DNA from: Arenicellales bacterium
GTDB taxonomy: Bacteria > Pseudomonadota > Gammaproteobacteria > Arenicellales > JAHEKD01
Assembly: GCA_028284225.1 (NCBI GenBank)
Contig: JANQSD010000001.1
Location: 462,609-526,608 of the forward strand
Reading direction: 5' to 3'
DNA length: 64,000 nucleotides
Shown here: positions 54,644 through 62,767 of the stretch, piece after piece
Numbering within the stretch: position 1 is the first letter of the stretch
Layout: each line of letters begins with the position of its first letter
Notes under the pieces: model-generated
Database searches by the model: none
What the model saw: only the letters and a program-made list of their open reading frames with translations
What the model was told of the DNA's origin: nothing
Made by a program: the position numbers and the translations under genes

Positions 54644-55558
54644 TTAATCCTGTTTTTTTTCGCTCAAAATATTAGCGATGGTGGTTTTCAGCGTGTTAAC
54701 AACTTGTTCAAGTGCGCGTTTGTCATCCTTGTTCAGATTTTTTAACGGCTTTCTCGGCTCACCCGCTGTTAAGCCGTTCAGGGTAACGCCATGCTTGACA
54801 CATTGGATAAATTTGCCACCTTGTTCAAGTACACGCATTAACGGCATCATGGCTGACATAATGCGTCGACCTTTATCAAAATCACCGTCCACAGCACATG
54901 CCTGATACATGGTGATATGTTCTTTAGGCAAGAAATTCGAACCGGCACAAACCCAGCTACGAGCACCCCAGGCAAAGAATTCCAGCGCCTGGTCATCCAT
55001 CCCGCAGGATAGTTGAATATGCGGATAATCGCGGGCTAGCAAATGAACCCGGTTTATGTCGCCCGAACTCTCTTTGATAGCACAAAAGTTCGGTGAGCGC
55101 CCAACACGATCCAGGTATTCCTCTCCCATCATTGCCCCCATCCGGCCCGGATAGTTATAGAGCATGATGGAAAGATTAGCGGCTCTGTCAATTGCAAGTG
55201 CATGCAGTGCATTTTCACGTTCGGTAGGAATTGAATAGGGTGGTGTAGCGACCAGTAAACAACTGGCGCCGTTTTCTTTGGCCGCCTGTGCATACATGAT
55301 TGATTCTTCGGTACGCAAGGCCCCGGTTCCGACGATAAGCGGCACTCTATCCTTGATGACAGTGTTTGCCAATCCCATTAATTCGACACGCTCTTCATAA
55401 CTATGAGCGTAATATTCACCGGTTGTACCGGCTACTATTATTCCGTGCACACCCGACTCGATTAAATATTCGATCATCTCGGCAAAGGCATCTTTATCGA
55501 TGCTTTGATCACTGAAATAAGGTGTAATAACCGGAGTATAGATGCCTTCAAAGCGCAT
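54644..55558 (-). CDS. DapA-family lyase/deaminase
   Basis: 304-aa TIM-barrel protein of the dihydrodipicolinate synthase family. The Schiff-base lysine is K162 in 'FCAIKESSGD', with Tyr at 134/136 ('MLYNYPGRMG') and the 'VAGTTGEYYAHS' loop at ~43-54. Catabolic members include hydroxypyrroline-carboxylate deaminase (HypD), ketodeoxyglucarate dehydratase and aldolases. Its place beside the HpbD-like gene and an aldehyde dehydrogenase makes a HypD-like role attractive, but not proven. GAGGA precedes the ATG. 24 bp after the regulator gene. Confidence 0.82.
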   Translation of the reverse strand: MRFEGIYTPVITPYFSDQSIDKDAFAEMIEYLIESGVHGIIVAGTTGEYYAHSYEERVELMGLANTVIKDRVPLIVGTGALRTEESIMYAQAAKENGASCLLVATPPYSIPTERENALHALAIDRAANLSIMLYNYPGRMGAMMGEEYLDRVGRSPNFCAIKESSGDINRVHLLARDYPHIQLSCGMDDQALEFFAWGARSWVCAGSNFLPKEHITMYQACAVDGDFDKGRRIMSAMMPLMRVLEQGGKFIQCVKHGVTLNGLTAGEPRKPLKNLNKDDKRALEQVVNTLKTTIANILSEKKQD

Positions 55559-55582
55559 TTTTTTCCTCGCAGGGTTTAATGG

Positions 55583-56275
55583 TTATCCGTTTACCGCCAA
55601 ATCTGACTCAAACGGTAATGCATCGGGAATTACAAACATTTCCATGCGTTTACGCGATAATTCCCAATGTTCCAATGAGATCGTAGCAGCCCGGTCTTCA
55701 TCGCCATTTTCAATTGCTTTGATGATTTGGTCATGTTGCCTGGCTGCCTGGTTCAAGTACTTTTTCATCTGCTCATCTTTAGGGCGATAAAAGGTTTGAG
55801 CAATACGAGCATGATCAATCAATAGTCGCTGTAAGCTGGGCTGAATATATTTGTTGTCGGCCATTTCGCCAGTAATAGAATGAAAACAGTCATTATAGAA
55901 GGCCATTTTGTCTGGATTATTAGCTTTGACGGCTTGTTTAAATTTTGTTTGAGCTGCTTTTAAATCCTTAATTTGATTTGCGGTTGCATTTTTTACTGCT
56001 AAACGGCCGATGGTTGAATAAATCAACGGGGCCACAAGATAAAAATCACGCAATGTTTTATGGTTCATAGATGAGACTGATGCACCACGATTATTGATGA
56101 TTTCAATATAGCCTTCACCAGCCAGGCGACGAAATACTTCGCGCACAGGTGTTCTCGACAGTCCATATTCGCTGCTGATTTTGACCTCATCAAGGTCTAT
56201 TCCCGGTTCTAAATCCAGAGTTAGAATTCGCTTCTTTAAATCCAGGTAAAGAGTATCTTTACTGTTGTTTGACAT
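55583..56275 (-). CDS. GntR/FCD-family regulator
   Basis: 230-aa FadR-type regulator: winged helix 'LDEVKISSEYGLSRTPVREVFRRLAGEGYIEIINNRGASVSSM' (~residues 30-72) and a C-terminal all-helical FCD ligand domain. The start at 56275 is preferred over a TTG at 56302, since the latter would place coding sequence across the ATTGTATACAAT palindrome. First gene of regulator-dapA-like-aldh(-oxidase), and divergent from the SDR gene. Likely a repressor of both directions and of the MttB-family gene. Confidence 0.87.
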   Translation of the reverse strand: MSNNSKDTLYLDLKKRILTLDLEPGIDLDEVKISSEYGLSRTPVREVFRRLAGEGYIEIINNRGASVSSMNHKTLRDFYLVAPLIYSTIGRLAVKNATANQIKDLKAAQTKFKQAVKANNPDKMAFYNDCFHSITGEMADNKYIQPSLQRLLIDHARIAQTFYRPKDEQMKKYLNQAARQHDQIIKAIENGDEDRAATISLEHWELSRKRMEMFVIPDALPFESDLAVNG

Positions 56276-56291
56276 CTGCTTATAGCTAAAA

Positions 56292-56303
56292 ATTGTATAC
56301 AAT
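56292..56303. promoter_or_regulatory. FCD-regulator operator, site 1
   Basis: Perfect 12-bp palindrome ATTGTATACAAT in the regulator/SDR divergent region, 17 bp upstream of the regulator start. The form matches FadR/FCD-class half-sites. The same word recurs in front of the MttB-family gene. Confidence 0.65.
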
Positions 56304-56369
56304 AAGTATTATAATAGTCTAAAATCGAGAAGTCATTAATAAATTTATTGTTTCAGGTAAACACAGGCA

Positions 56370-57137
56370 ATGGAGCGGTTTAAAGGTCAAGTTGCGTTAA
56401 TAACAGGCGCTTGTGGAGGTATAGGTCAGGCTATAGCTCGAAAACTAGGTTCAGAAGGTGCATATTTAATACTTGCTGATCAATCTGCCGATAGTTTGGC
56501 CTCGCTAGTGTCAGAGTTACAACAATCTGAAGTGCAAGTAGAAACAATTGTCGGGAATTTACTGAACAACGATTATTGTGACCAGTTACCGAACAAAGCT
56601 TTTGCGATGGCCGGACGCTTGGATATTATTGCTAACAATGCCGGGTTAATGCGCCGAGGAGCCATTACCGATAGCAGCGATGATGATTACGCTTTGTCGT
56701 TTGCTATTAATGTAGAAGCACCATTTCGGATTTGCCGGGCAGCAATACCAATCATGGCACAAGCAGGTGGAGGCTGTATTGTAAATACAGCATCTTGCTG
56801 GGGGCTTTATCCGGGGCCGGATCACGTTATTTATTGCATGACTAAAAGTGCGCTGGCAACGATGACAAAATGCCTGGGCCGGGATCATGCCCATCAGAAT
56901 ATTCGTGTTAATGCCGTATGCCCAAATGAAGTAGATACTCCGATGCTGCGCACAGGCTTTAAAATCCGCGGTCTTGATCCAGATAAAGCCATTGATACGT
57001 TGAACAGATCAGTTCCGATCGGCCGAATAGCACAGCCACAGGAAATAGCAGATGTTGTTGCTTTTCTGGCCTCAGATGAATCGAGCTATATGTGTGGAGC
57101 ATGTGTAGAAGTAAATGGTGCCAAACCGGTATATTAA
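56370..57137 (+). CDS. SDR-family oxidoreductase 1
   Basis: 255-aa classical short-chain dehydrogenase: TGACGGIGQ near residues 13-21, NNAG near 91-94, and the catalytic Ser-Tyr-Lys in 'NTASCWGLYPGPDHVIYCMTKSAL' (YxxxK at ~155-159). C-terminal 'IADVVAFLASDESSYMCGACVEVNGAKPVY' is standard. Substrate unknown. Divergent from the regulator and first gene of the + strand set. Confidence 0.88.
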   Translation: MERFKGQVALITGACGGIGQAIARKLGSEGAYLILADQSADSLASLVSELQQSEVQVETIVGNLLNNDYCDQLPNKAFAMAGRLDIIANNAGLMRRGAITDSSDDDYALSFAINVEAPFRICRAAIPIMAQAGGGCIVNTASCWGLYPGPDHVIYCMTKSALATMTKCLGRDHAHQNIRVNAVCPNEVDTPMLRTGFKIRGLDPDKAIDTLNRSVPIGRIAQPQEIADVVAFLASDESSYMCGACVEVNGAKPVY

Positions 57138-57149
57138 CCAAACACGTCG

Positions 57150-57180
57150 TCCCGGGAAGCCCAAAGAGCTTGTCCGGGAC
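57150..57180. repeat. short palindromic repeat between SDR genes
   Basis: CGTCCCGG-GAAG...AGCTTGT-CCGGGACC forms an imperfect hairpin in the 83-bp gap. Same general class as the other intergenic palindromes; may separate expression of the two SDR genes. Confidence 0.45.
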
Positions 57181-57220
57181 CTTCATGAGAAGTAACTAAC
57201 AACCTTATAAATTTTTGGTC

Positions 57221-57955
57221 ATGAATGATTTCAAAAACAAAACAATACTAATCACCGGTGCCTCAAGAGGTATCGGTCTGGCCTGTGCAAAGGAATTTGC
57301 TGAACGAGGAGCTACTGTAATCACGGCACAGCGTGGTAAAGCTGATGAATTCACGGTTATTCAGGCCGATTTTGCAGATACTGATTGCCCTGAAAAAGTA
57401 GTTGCTGAAGTTGTCAATCAAACAGTTCACCTCGATGTATTAATCAACAACGCCGGAGTCATGTTTGAGGCCACAGCCGAACAAATGCACATTGATGACT
57501 GGCAAAAAACCCTGACCATCAACTTGACCATTCCTTTTTTGTTAATAAAACATGCATTGCCTCATCTGCGCCAGTCACAGGGCAGCATCGTCAACATCGG
57601 TTCTATAGAGGGTTTAGGTTCAAACCCCAGGCATGCTGCTTATTGTGCCTCAAAATCGGGATTGCACGGCTTAACCAAAGCAATTGCTGTTGATTGTGGT
57701 GCAGACGGCGTGCGCTGTAATGCAGTTGCGCCGGGCTGGATTGATACAGAGCTTAATGAAGCCTTTATTGAATCCATGGAAGATCCACAGATTTTTCGTA
57801 AGTCGATTGGCAAAATTCATCCTTTGAACCGCACCGGAACACCTGAAGAAGTTGCCAAATTAGTTTGCTTTTTAGCAAGTGATGAGGCAAGTTTTATCAC
57901 TGGCCAAATTTATACCGTTGATGGCGGCCGCACTTCAAAACTATCATTACCCTGA
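57221..57955 (+). CDS. SDR-family oxidoreductase 2
   Basis: 244-aa short-chain dehydrogenase from the ATG at 57221. TGASRGIGL near residues 12-20, NNAG near 80-83, Ser in 'NIGSIEGLG' and YCASK near 146-150 complete the active site; 'EASFITGQIYTVDGGRTSK' ends it. Not a recent copy of SDR 1. Ten bases before the HpbD-like gene. Confidence 0.88.
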   Translation: MNDFKNKTILITGASRGIGLACAKEFAERGATVITAQRGKADEFTVIQADFADTDCPEKVVAEVVNQTVHLDVLINNAGVMFEATAEQMHIDDWQKTLTINLTIPFLLIKHALPHLRQSQGSIVNIGSIEGLGSNPRHAAYCASKSGLHGLTKAIAVDCGADGVRCNAVAPGWIDTELNEAFIESMEDPQIFRKSIGKIHPLNRTGTPEEVAKLVCFLASDEASFITGQIYTVDGGRTSKLSLP

Positions 57956-57964
57956 AAGTAAATC

Positions 57965-59071
57965 ATGAAAATAGCTGAAATTCATGTTTATCAACATGAC
58001 CTGCCGGTCACCAATGGCCCTTATAAGATGGCGAACGCCAGTGTTGATTTTCTGGATACAACTATAGTGGAAATCATTACCTCTGCCGGGGTGGTCGGCT
58101 ATGGTGAAACCTGCCCGGTCGGACCCACTTATCAACCTCAGCACGCTCTGGGGGCCAGAGCGGCACTGGAACAACTGGTCCCGGCACTTATTGGTGAAAA
58201 TCCGTTACTGGTATCCAATTTACACCAACTAATGGATTTAAATCTAAATGGACATAATTATGCTAAAGCGGCTGTCGATATAGCGCTGTGGGATCTGATG
58301 GGTAAACATTTTAATTTACCTGTTTGTGATTTATTAGGCGGTGCACAGCTTGAAAAAGTCCCTTCATATTATGCAACAAGCGTGGCTGAGCCTGATGAAG
58401 TTGCACGAATCGCCAAAGAAAAAGTATCTGAGGGTTTTCCAAGGTTACAGATAAAAGTTGGCGGCAGACCCATTGAACTGGATATTGAGACGGTAAAAAA
58501 AGTTTGGGAAACGATCGGCCATAAGGCACGCTTGGTTGCTGATGCTAATCGTGGTTGGACCAGTAAAGATGCTGTTATTTTTTCAAATGCCTGTAGAGAC
58601 ATTCCGGTTATCCTGGAGCAACCGTGCAATAGTATTACTGAAATTGAATCAGTAAGATCACGGCTTAATCATCCAGTATATCTTGATGAAAATACTGAAA
58701 ACCTGAGTGTGATTCTCGATGTGACTGGACGCGGAATTTGTGATGGCTTTGGATTGAAGGTCACACGGCTAGGCGGCTTGAGTATAATGAGAACAGTGCG
58801 AGAAATATGTCTGGCCAAATCAATGCCGCATACCTGTGATGACTCCTGGGGCGGTGATATTATTGCAGCTGCTTGCACACATATCGGTGCTACCGTTGAA
58901 CCGCGATTAAATGAAGGTGTCTGGATAGCCGCGCCATATATTGATCATCATTACGACCAGGAACATCCCATCAGGATAGAGCAGGGTTACATCAAAGTGT
59001 CTAATGGGCCAGGCTTAGGTGTTGTTCCTAATACAACATTATTTGGTGAGCCGGTTTTGTCTTTTAACTAA
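57965..59071 (+). CDS. hpbD: hydroxyproline-betaine 2-epimerase-like (HpbD family)
   Basis: 368-aa enolase-superfamily enzyme. Metal ligands D193 ('VADANRG'), E218 ('ILEQPC') and D241 ('YLDENT'); acid/base lysines K164 ('LQIKVGG') and K265 ('LKVTRLGG'), the two-lysine arrangement of 1,1-proton-transfer epimerases. The opening '[15 protein letters not shown]', '[25 protein letters not shown]' and '[30 protein letters not shown]' agree closely, from memory, with the characterised marine 4R-hydroxyproline betaine 2-epimerase. That enzyme also racemises proline betaine. Confident on subfamily, fairly confident on substrate class. Confidence 0.82.
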   Translation: MKIAEIHVYQHDLPVTNGPYKMANASVDFLDTTIVEIITSAGVVGYGETCPVGPTYQPQHALGARAALEQLVPALIGENPLLVSNLHQLMDLNLNGHNYAKAAVDIALWDLMGKHFNLPVCDLLGGAQLEKVPSYYATSVAEPDEVARIAKEKVSEGFPRLQIKVGGRPIELDIETVKKVWETIGHKARLVADANRGWTSKDAVIFSNACRDIPVILEQPCNSITEIESVRSRLNHPVYLDENTENLSVILDVTGRGICDGFGLKVTRLGGLSIMRTVREICLAKSMPHTCDDSWGGDIIAAACTHIGATVEPRLNEGVWIAAPYIDHHYDQEHPIRIEQGYIKVSNGPGLGVVPNTTLFGEPVLSFN

Positions 59072-59114
59072 ACCAAACGTCATCCAAAAATAACTTGTTG
59101 CGTGTCTTATAGGC

Positions 59115-59237
59115 AGTCATTCTGAGACAGTAGTCGAAGAATCTCCATTAAACCAGCAACACGCTTAGATCACCACGCCATCTGTAACAGATCCTTCCTC
59201 GTTCCACTCATCAGGATCACAGTAACGAGTTCGAGGA
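59115..59237. repeat. dispersed ~120-bp intergenic repeat, copy 2
   Basis: Aligns with 3285-3403: shared blocks are TCTGAG, CGAAGAATCTCC, ACAC/ACACGCTTAGAT, AACAGAT and CTCATCAGGAT-ACAGTA. It fills most of the gap between the HpbD-like and MttB-family genes. Confidence 0.55.
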
Positions 59238-59279
59238 TAAAAAAATATTTTCTTTGCGAGGTACTGGATGTACAATAAT

Positions 59280-59301
59280 ATGTATACAAATTGTATTCAA
59301 T
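59280..59301. promoter_or_regulatory. FCD-regulator operators, site 2 (double)
   Basis: ATGTATACAAAT overlaps/abuts ATTGTATTCAAT (59290-59301), the second differing from the palindrome upstream of the FCD regulator at one of twelve positions. Located 10 bp before the MttB-family start codon, over the probable transcript start or ribosome site, so binding would repress. Confidence 0.6.
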
Positions 59302-59310
59302 GGTGAATCG

Positions 59311-60837
59311 ATGGAAGAAAATATACGTCGTGGTGGACGGGGAGCACGCCGTCAATTAAGACAAAATAAGGTTGAAAGTATGCTGCCGCAGTTAACCCGG
59401 GGTATACCTTATGTTGAGCTGGCTTCTGAAGAACAGGTTGAGCGTATTCACAACGCCTCGATGGATATTCTTGAAAATGTCGGTGTTGATTTCCGTGATC
59501 CGACGGCATTAAAAGACTGGCAAGGGATTGGGGCTAAAGTCGATGGTGAGCGGGTTTACCTTGACCGTGGCCTAATTATGGACTTGGTTAAATCTATTCC
59601 GGCAGAAATTACACTTCACGCTCGTGACCCGCAAAAAACTGTGTCGCTGGGCAAGGGTAAATCGATTTTCGTGCCTATGACAGGTGCTCCATTTATCCGG
59701 GATTTAAATGATGACCGGCGTTGGGGAACGCTGAAGGATTTAAATGATTTCCACAAGCTTTCGCACATTCTTCCGGCACTTCATTCTACAGCACATGTTA
59801 TTTGTGAACCGATGGACATCGCCGTCGGTCATCGTCACCTCTGGATTACATATTCGTCCATGAAGCATTCTGACAAAACCTTTATGGGAATGACCACTTC
59901 GGGTAAGCGTGCGGAAGACGTGATCGATATGTGTAAAATCATGTTCGGCCAGGATTATCTAGAAACTCATGCGGTCACTACCGGTAACGTTAATGGCAAT
60001 TCACCATTAGTGTGGGATGAAACCATGCTTGGTGCCTTGCGAGCATTTAGTCGAAATATGCAACCGGTTTTATGTTCGCCATTTGTATTAGGGGGTGCCA
60101 ATACACCGGCTTCAACGGCTGCGACAGTCGCACAGTTGAACGCAGAAGCACTTTCCGCATTAGCTTATACGCAGGTTGTAAGAAAAGGTGCACCTGCAAT
60201 TTACGGTCATTATCTGTCGACAGTTTCTATGCAATCCGGTGCACCTATGGCTGGCACGCCCGAAATCAGTTTGATGAATTATTTGATCGGGCAAATGGCA
60301 CGTTATTATGATGTGCCATGGCGAACTTCAAATACACTTGGCGGTGCAAAAACCTTTGATGCCCAGGCAGGTTATGAGAGTGCAACAACTTTGATGGCTG
60401 TTTGTCATGCGGGTGCTAATTACATCTGGCATTCGGCAGGCTGGAATGAAGCCGGTATGCATGTATCTATGGCTAAATTTGTTGTCGATGCAGAACAATG
60501 TGCCATGGCTTATCGTATGACCGAAGGCGTTAAGTGGGACGATTTTGATCAAGCTTTGGCTGCTGTGCCGGATATTGGCCCAGGAGGGCATTATTTGGGT
60601 CATCCATATACGCAATCCAATTTTGAAACCGCATTTTTTATGCCTAAATTGTTTGATAACAATTCCTTTGAACAATGGCAGGCAGAAGGTCAAAAAGAAA
60701 TTACAGAAAGGGCACTTGGCTATGCTGATAAGCAATTGAAAAGCTATCAACAACCGGATTTAGACCCGGCTATAGATGAAGCCTTGCTTGAATACATTGC
60801 CAAGCGCGAAAAAGAAACTCCGGGAGATGTGACTTAA
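59311..60837 (+). CDS. MttB-superfamily methyltransferase, non-pyrrolysine
   Basis: 508-aa member of the trimethylamine-methyltransferase (MttB) superfamily, from the ATG at 59311. 'GGRGARRQLRQNKVESMLPQLTRGIPYVELASEEQVERIHNASMDILENVGVDF' is the typical N-terminus; 'QAGYESATTLMAVCHAGANYIWHSAGWNEAGMHVSMAKFVVDAE' the barrel's C-terminal part. There is no in-frame amber codon, so it is not a TMA enzyme; characterised non-Pyl relatives (MtgB, MtpB, MtcB) demethylate glycine betaine, proline betaine or carnitine onto a corrinoid protein. No corrinoid protein gene is in the window. Next to an HpbD-like epimerase, a proline-type betaine is the best guess. Confidence 0.85.
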   Translation: MEENIRRGGRGARRQLRQNKVESMLPQLTRGIPYVELASEEQVERIHNASMDILENVGVDFRDPTALKDWQGIGAKVDGERVYLDRGLIMDLVKSIPAEITLHARDPQKTVSLGKGKSIFVPMTGAPFIRDLNDDRRWGTLKDLNDFHKLSHILPALHSTAHVICEPMDIAVGHRHLWITYSSMKHSDKTFMGMTTSGKRAEDVIDMCKIMFGQDYLETHAVTTGNVNGNSPLVWDETMLGALRAFSRNMQPVLCSPFVLGGANTPASTAATVAQLNAEALSALAYTQVVRKGAPAIYGHYLSTVSMQSGAPMAGTPEISLMNYLIGQMARYYDVPWRTSNTLGGAKTFDAQAGYESATTLMAVCHAGANYIWHSAGWNEAGMHVSMAKFVVDAEQCAMAYRMTEGVKWDDFDQALAAVPDIGPGGHYLGHPYTQSNFETAFFMPKLFDNNSFEQWQAEGQKEITERALGYADKQLKSYQQPDLDPAIDEALLEYIAKREKETPGDVT

Positions 60838-61158
60838 ACATCTTCCGCGTTTGTTTTGAAATATCATAAATTAGATTTCTATTATTCCGTTGAAAATTTT
60901 GAAATAAGCTCGGAGTGAATTTTCATTAATCCAGCTCGTTATTGGACTTTAAACTTGATTTCACTATTTTGACGGATCTTGCCCAGCGTAAATTGTTGGT
61001 CAATTAACCCGTAAGATTAGTAATTTGACCCAATTTATTGATCTATTAAAAGCTTACACTGTAAATATCTGAAAGTGTTTGATGTCTTTCAGGAAACATA
61101 GCAGATCTATACGGTGAAGTTATAGAGTTAATAATAAGTAGGATTAAAAGGAGATTTT
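60838..61158. other. 321-bp intergenic region with one hairpin
   Basis: No ORF of note. CTGAAAG-N9-CTTTCAG (61069-61091) is the only clear palindrome; it lies ~70 bp before the next start and may be a regulator site or leader hairpin. The region is AT-rich and presumably holds a promoter for the small gene. Confidence 0.4.
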
Positions 61159-61479
61159 ATGGCTGTAGTCAATATTACACCTCAAGATGGTATTCGTCAC
61201 TTTGCCGTTAATACTGTGCCTGGGAAAATGCATGTGTATTGCATAGGTCCTGGTGAAACCGGTTATGTGATTCAGATCGGCGAAGGTGAGCCAACTGAAC
61301 ATTATATCAACGCTGGGCATACGGACACGTATGATATCAACGGTCAAGCTTTTATGTTCCGTAACTACGGGCCGAGTACACTACAACTTCTTTGGACCAC
61401 TGCTGTGGCTCTGGATGAAGTTTCTAATCCAGCAGGATCTGATGATGAGGCACGTTTCCAATCGATAAGAAAAAATTAA
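61159..61479 (+). CDS. 106-aa protein of unknown function
   Basis: Strong AAAAGGAG site and an intact frame make this a real gene. The sequence 'MAVVNITPQDGIRHFAVNTVPGKMHVYCIGPGETGYVIQIGEGEPTEHYINAGHTDTYDING' suggests a small, cytoplasmic, all-beta fold (cupin- or PLAT-like in rhythm); no signal peptide or helix-rich part. No family recognised. It sits between the MttB-family gene and a decayed copy of that gene's 3' end, so it is tied to that locus. Confidence 0.7.
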   Translation: MAVVNITPQDGIRHFAVNTVPGKMHVYCIGPGETGYVIQIGEGEPTEHYINAGHTDTYDINGQAFMFRNYGPSTLQLLWTTAVALDEVSNPAGSDDEARFQSIRKN

Positions 61480-61498
61480 GATAATAGTGTTTACGGAA

Positions 61499-61546
61499 TG
61501 AATGCATGGCAAAGCGCTAAAAAGAAACCCCAGTAGATGTAACTTA
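61499..61546 (+). pseudogene. remnant of an MttB-family gene 3' end
   Basis: 48 bp match 60789-60836, the last codons of the MttB-family gene, at 40 of 48 positions without gaps. Read in the same frame it gives A-K-R-stop-K-E-T-P-V-D-V-T-stop against A-K-R-E-K-E-T-P-G-D-V-T-stop. Many differences are at third codon positions, as expected for a former coding copy that has since decayed. The rest of the 61480-61706 gap shows nothing else clear. Confidence 0.65.
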
Positions 61547-61706
61547 GTTTCTACTGGACAAAAGATTTATTTTGAAAGTAAACCAAGAGCTAGAAGAACT
61601 TTTGCTTCGCTGAATAGATTTTAGTAGTAGTGCATTATTTTCCTAATAGTCATCTCTACAAGTAAGGGATCTTGTAAAATTTACCCTCACTTAAATAGTA
61701 AAAGTA

Positions 61707-62744
61707 ATGCAAGTGCGTAGCAAACTTCAATTAAAGGGCAAACGAATCACGGTTGCTATTGACGAGGTTATTAAGCTTGTTACGGGAATATTCTGTCATG
61801 CTGGTTGTTCAGAAAAAGTTGCTAGAGAAGTGTCAGAACATTTAGCTGATTCCGATCTTTGTGGGGTAGAGTCACATGGTTTAATGCGTACTTTACAATA
61901 CGTGGATCAATTTGAAAGTGACTACATGAAAGCGGGTGCTGAGCCAGAAATTGTTATTAATAAGTTTGGTGCTGTAGAAGTAGATGGAAATGGGGGTATC
62001 GGTATTCCGGCTATGAATATCGCTACCGAACATGTATGTCAAAGGGCAAAAGAAAACGGTACTGCAGCGATCGCAATACGTAATGTCGGACATACTGGTC
62101 GCATTGGGGCTTTTTCTGAGCAAGCTGCTGACAACGGAATGTTAGCTATTATTATCGGTTGTGGTGGTCGGGTAAATTGGCGTCAGGTCGCACCATATGG
62201 AGGGTGCAAAGCGATTTTACCCACTAACCCTTATAGTATTGGTATACCCGGAGGTGACCGTGGACCGGTAGTATTAGACTTTGCAACATCTAAAATTGCC
62301 GGTGGCTGGATTTATGCAGCACGCAGTGCTGACGCTTTATTGCCCGATAACGTATTGATGAACTCACAAGGTGAAATCAGCCGCGACCCTGAAGATTACT
62401 TCCGTGGTGGTGCGATTTTACCTGCCGGCGGCGCAAAAGGTTACGCGTTATCAGTGGTCGCTGAAGTTATTGCTGATGCCATGTTGGGACCTGTTACAAC
62501 GGAAGGTTCCTGGCTAATGATTGCCCTGGATACCACTCGCTATCGCGATCCACGCACCATGCAAATCATCGCTGAAGAAATTCTTGCCGAGCTACGTGAT
62601 TGTCCCCCAGCACCGGGTTTTGACAAGGTCGAAGTTCCCGGCGAACGTGAACGTGACTATCGAGAGAAAATGAAAAGTAAGGGTATATGCTTGCCTGAGC
62701 AGACTTGGCAGCAGATTCTTGCTTTGTCTGATCAGTTCAATTAA
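61707..62744 (+). CDS. Ldh2-family NAD(P)-dependent dehydrogenase
   Basis: 345-aa member of the malate/L-lactate/ureidoglycolate and delta1-piperideine/pyrroline-2-carboxylate reductase family. 'DLCGVESHGLMRTLQYVDQF' near residues 50-70, 'AIAIRNVGHTGRIGAFSEQAAD' near 128-149 with the active-site His, 'PYSIGIPGG' and 'ILPAGGAKGYALSVVAEVIAD' near 236-256. Members that reduce cyclic imino acids would fit proline-type catabolism; others act on 2-hydroxy acids. No clear ribosome site before the ATG, so the exact start is uncertain. Confidence 0.85.
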   Translation: MQVRSKLQLKGKRITVAIDEVIKLVTGIFCHAGCSEKVAREVSEHLADSDLCGVESHGLMRTLQYVDQFESDYMKAGAEPEIVINKFGAVEVDGNGGIGIPAMNIATEHVCQRAKENGTAAIAIRNVGHTGRIGAFSEQAADNGMLAIIIGCGGRVNWRQVAPYGGCKAILPTNPYSIGIPGGDRGPVVLDFATSKIAGGWIYAARSADALLPDNVLMNSQGEISRDPEDYFRGGAILPAGGAKGYALSVVAEVIADAMLGPVTTEGSWLMIALDTTRYRDPRTMQIIAEEILAELRDCPPAPGFDKVEVPGERERDYREKMKSKGICLPEQTWQQILALSDQFN

Positions 62745-62767
62745 TTACGTTATTCTGACTTAAAAGT

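Noticed and set aside
60328-60753. 141-codon open frame opposite the MttB-family gene
   Set aside because: Antisense to the conserved C-terminal part of the methyltransferase; shadow frame.
59311-60837. Trimethylamine methyltransferase with pyrrolysine
   Set aside because: No in-frame amber codon occurs; the frame is continuous to a TAA, so this is a non-pyrrolysine MttB-superfamily member.
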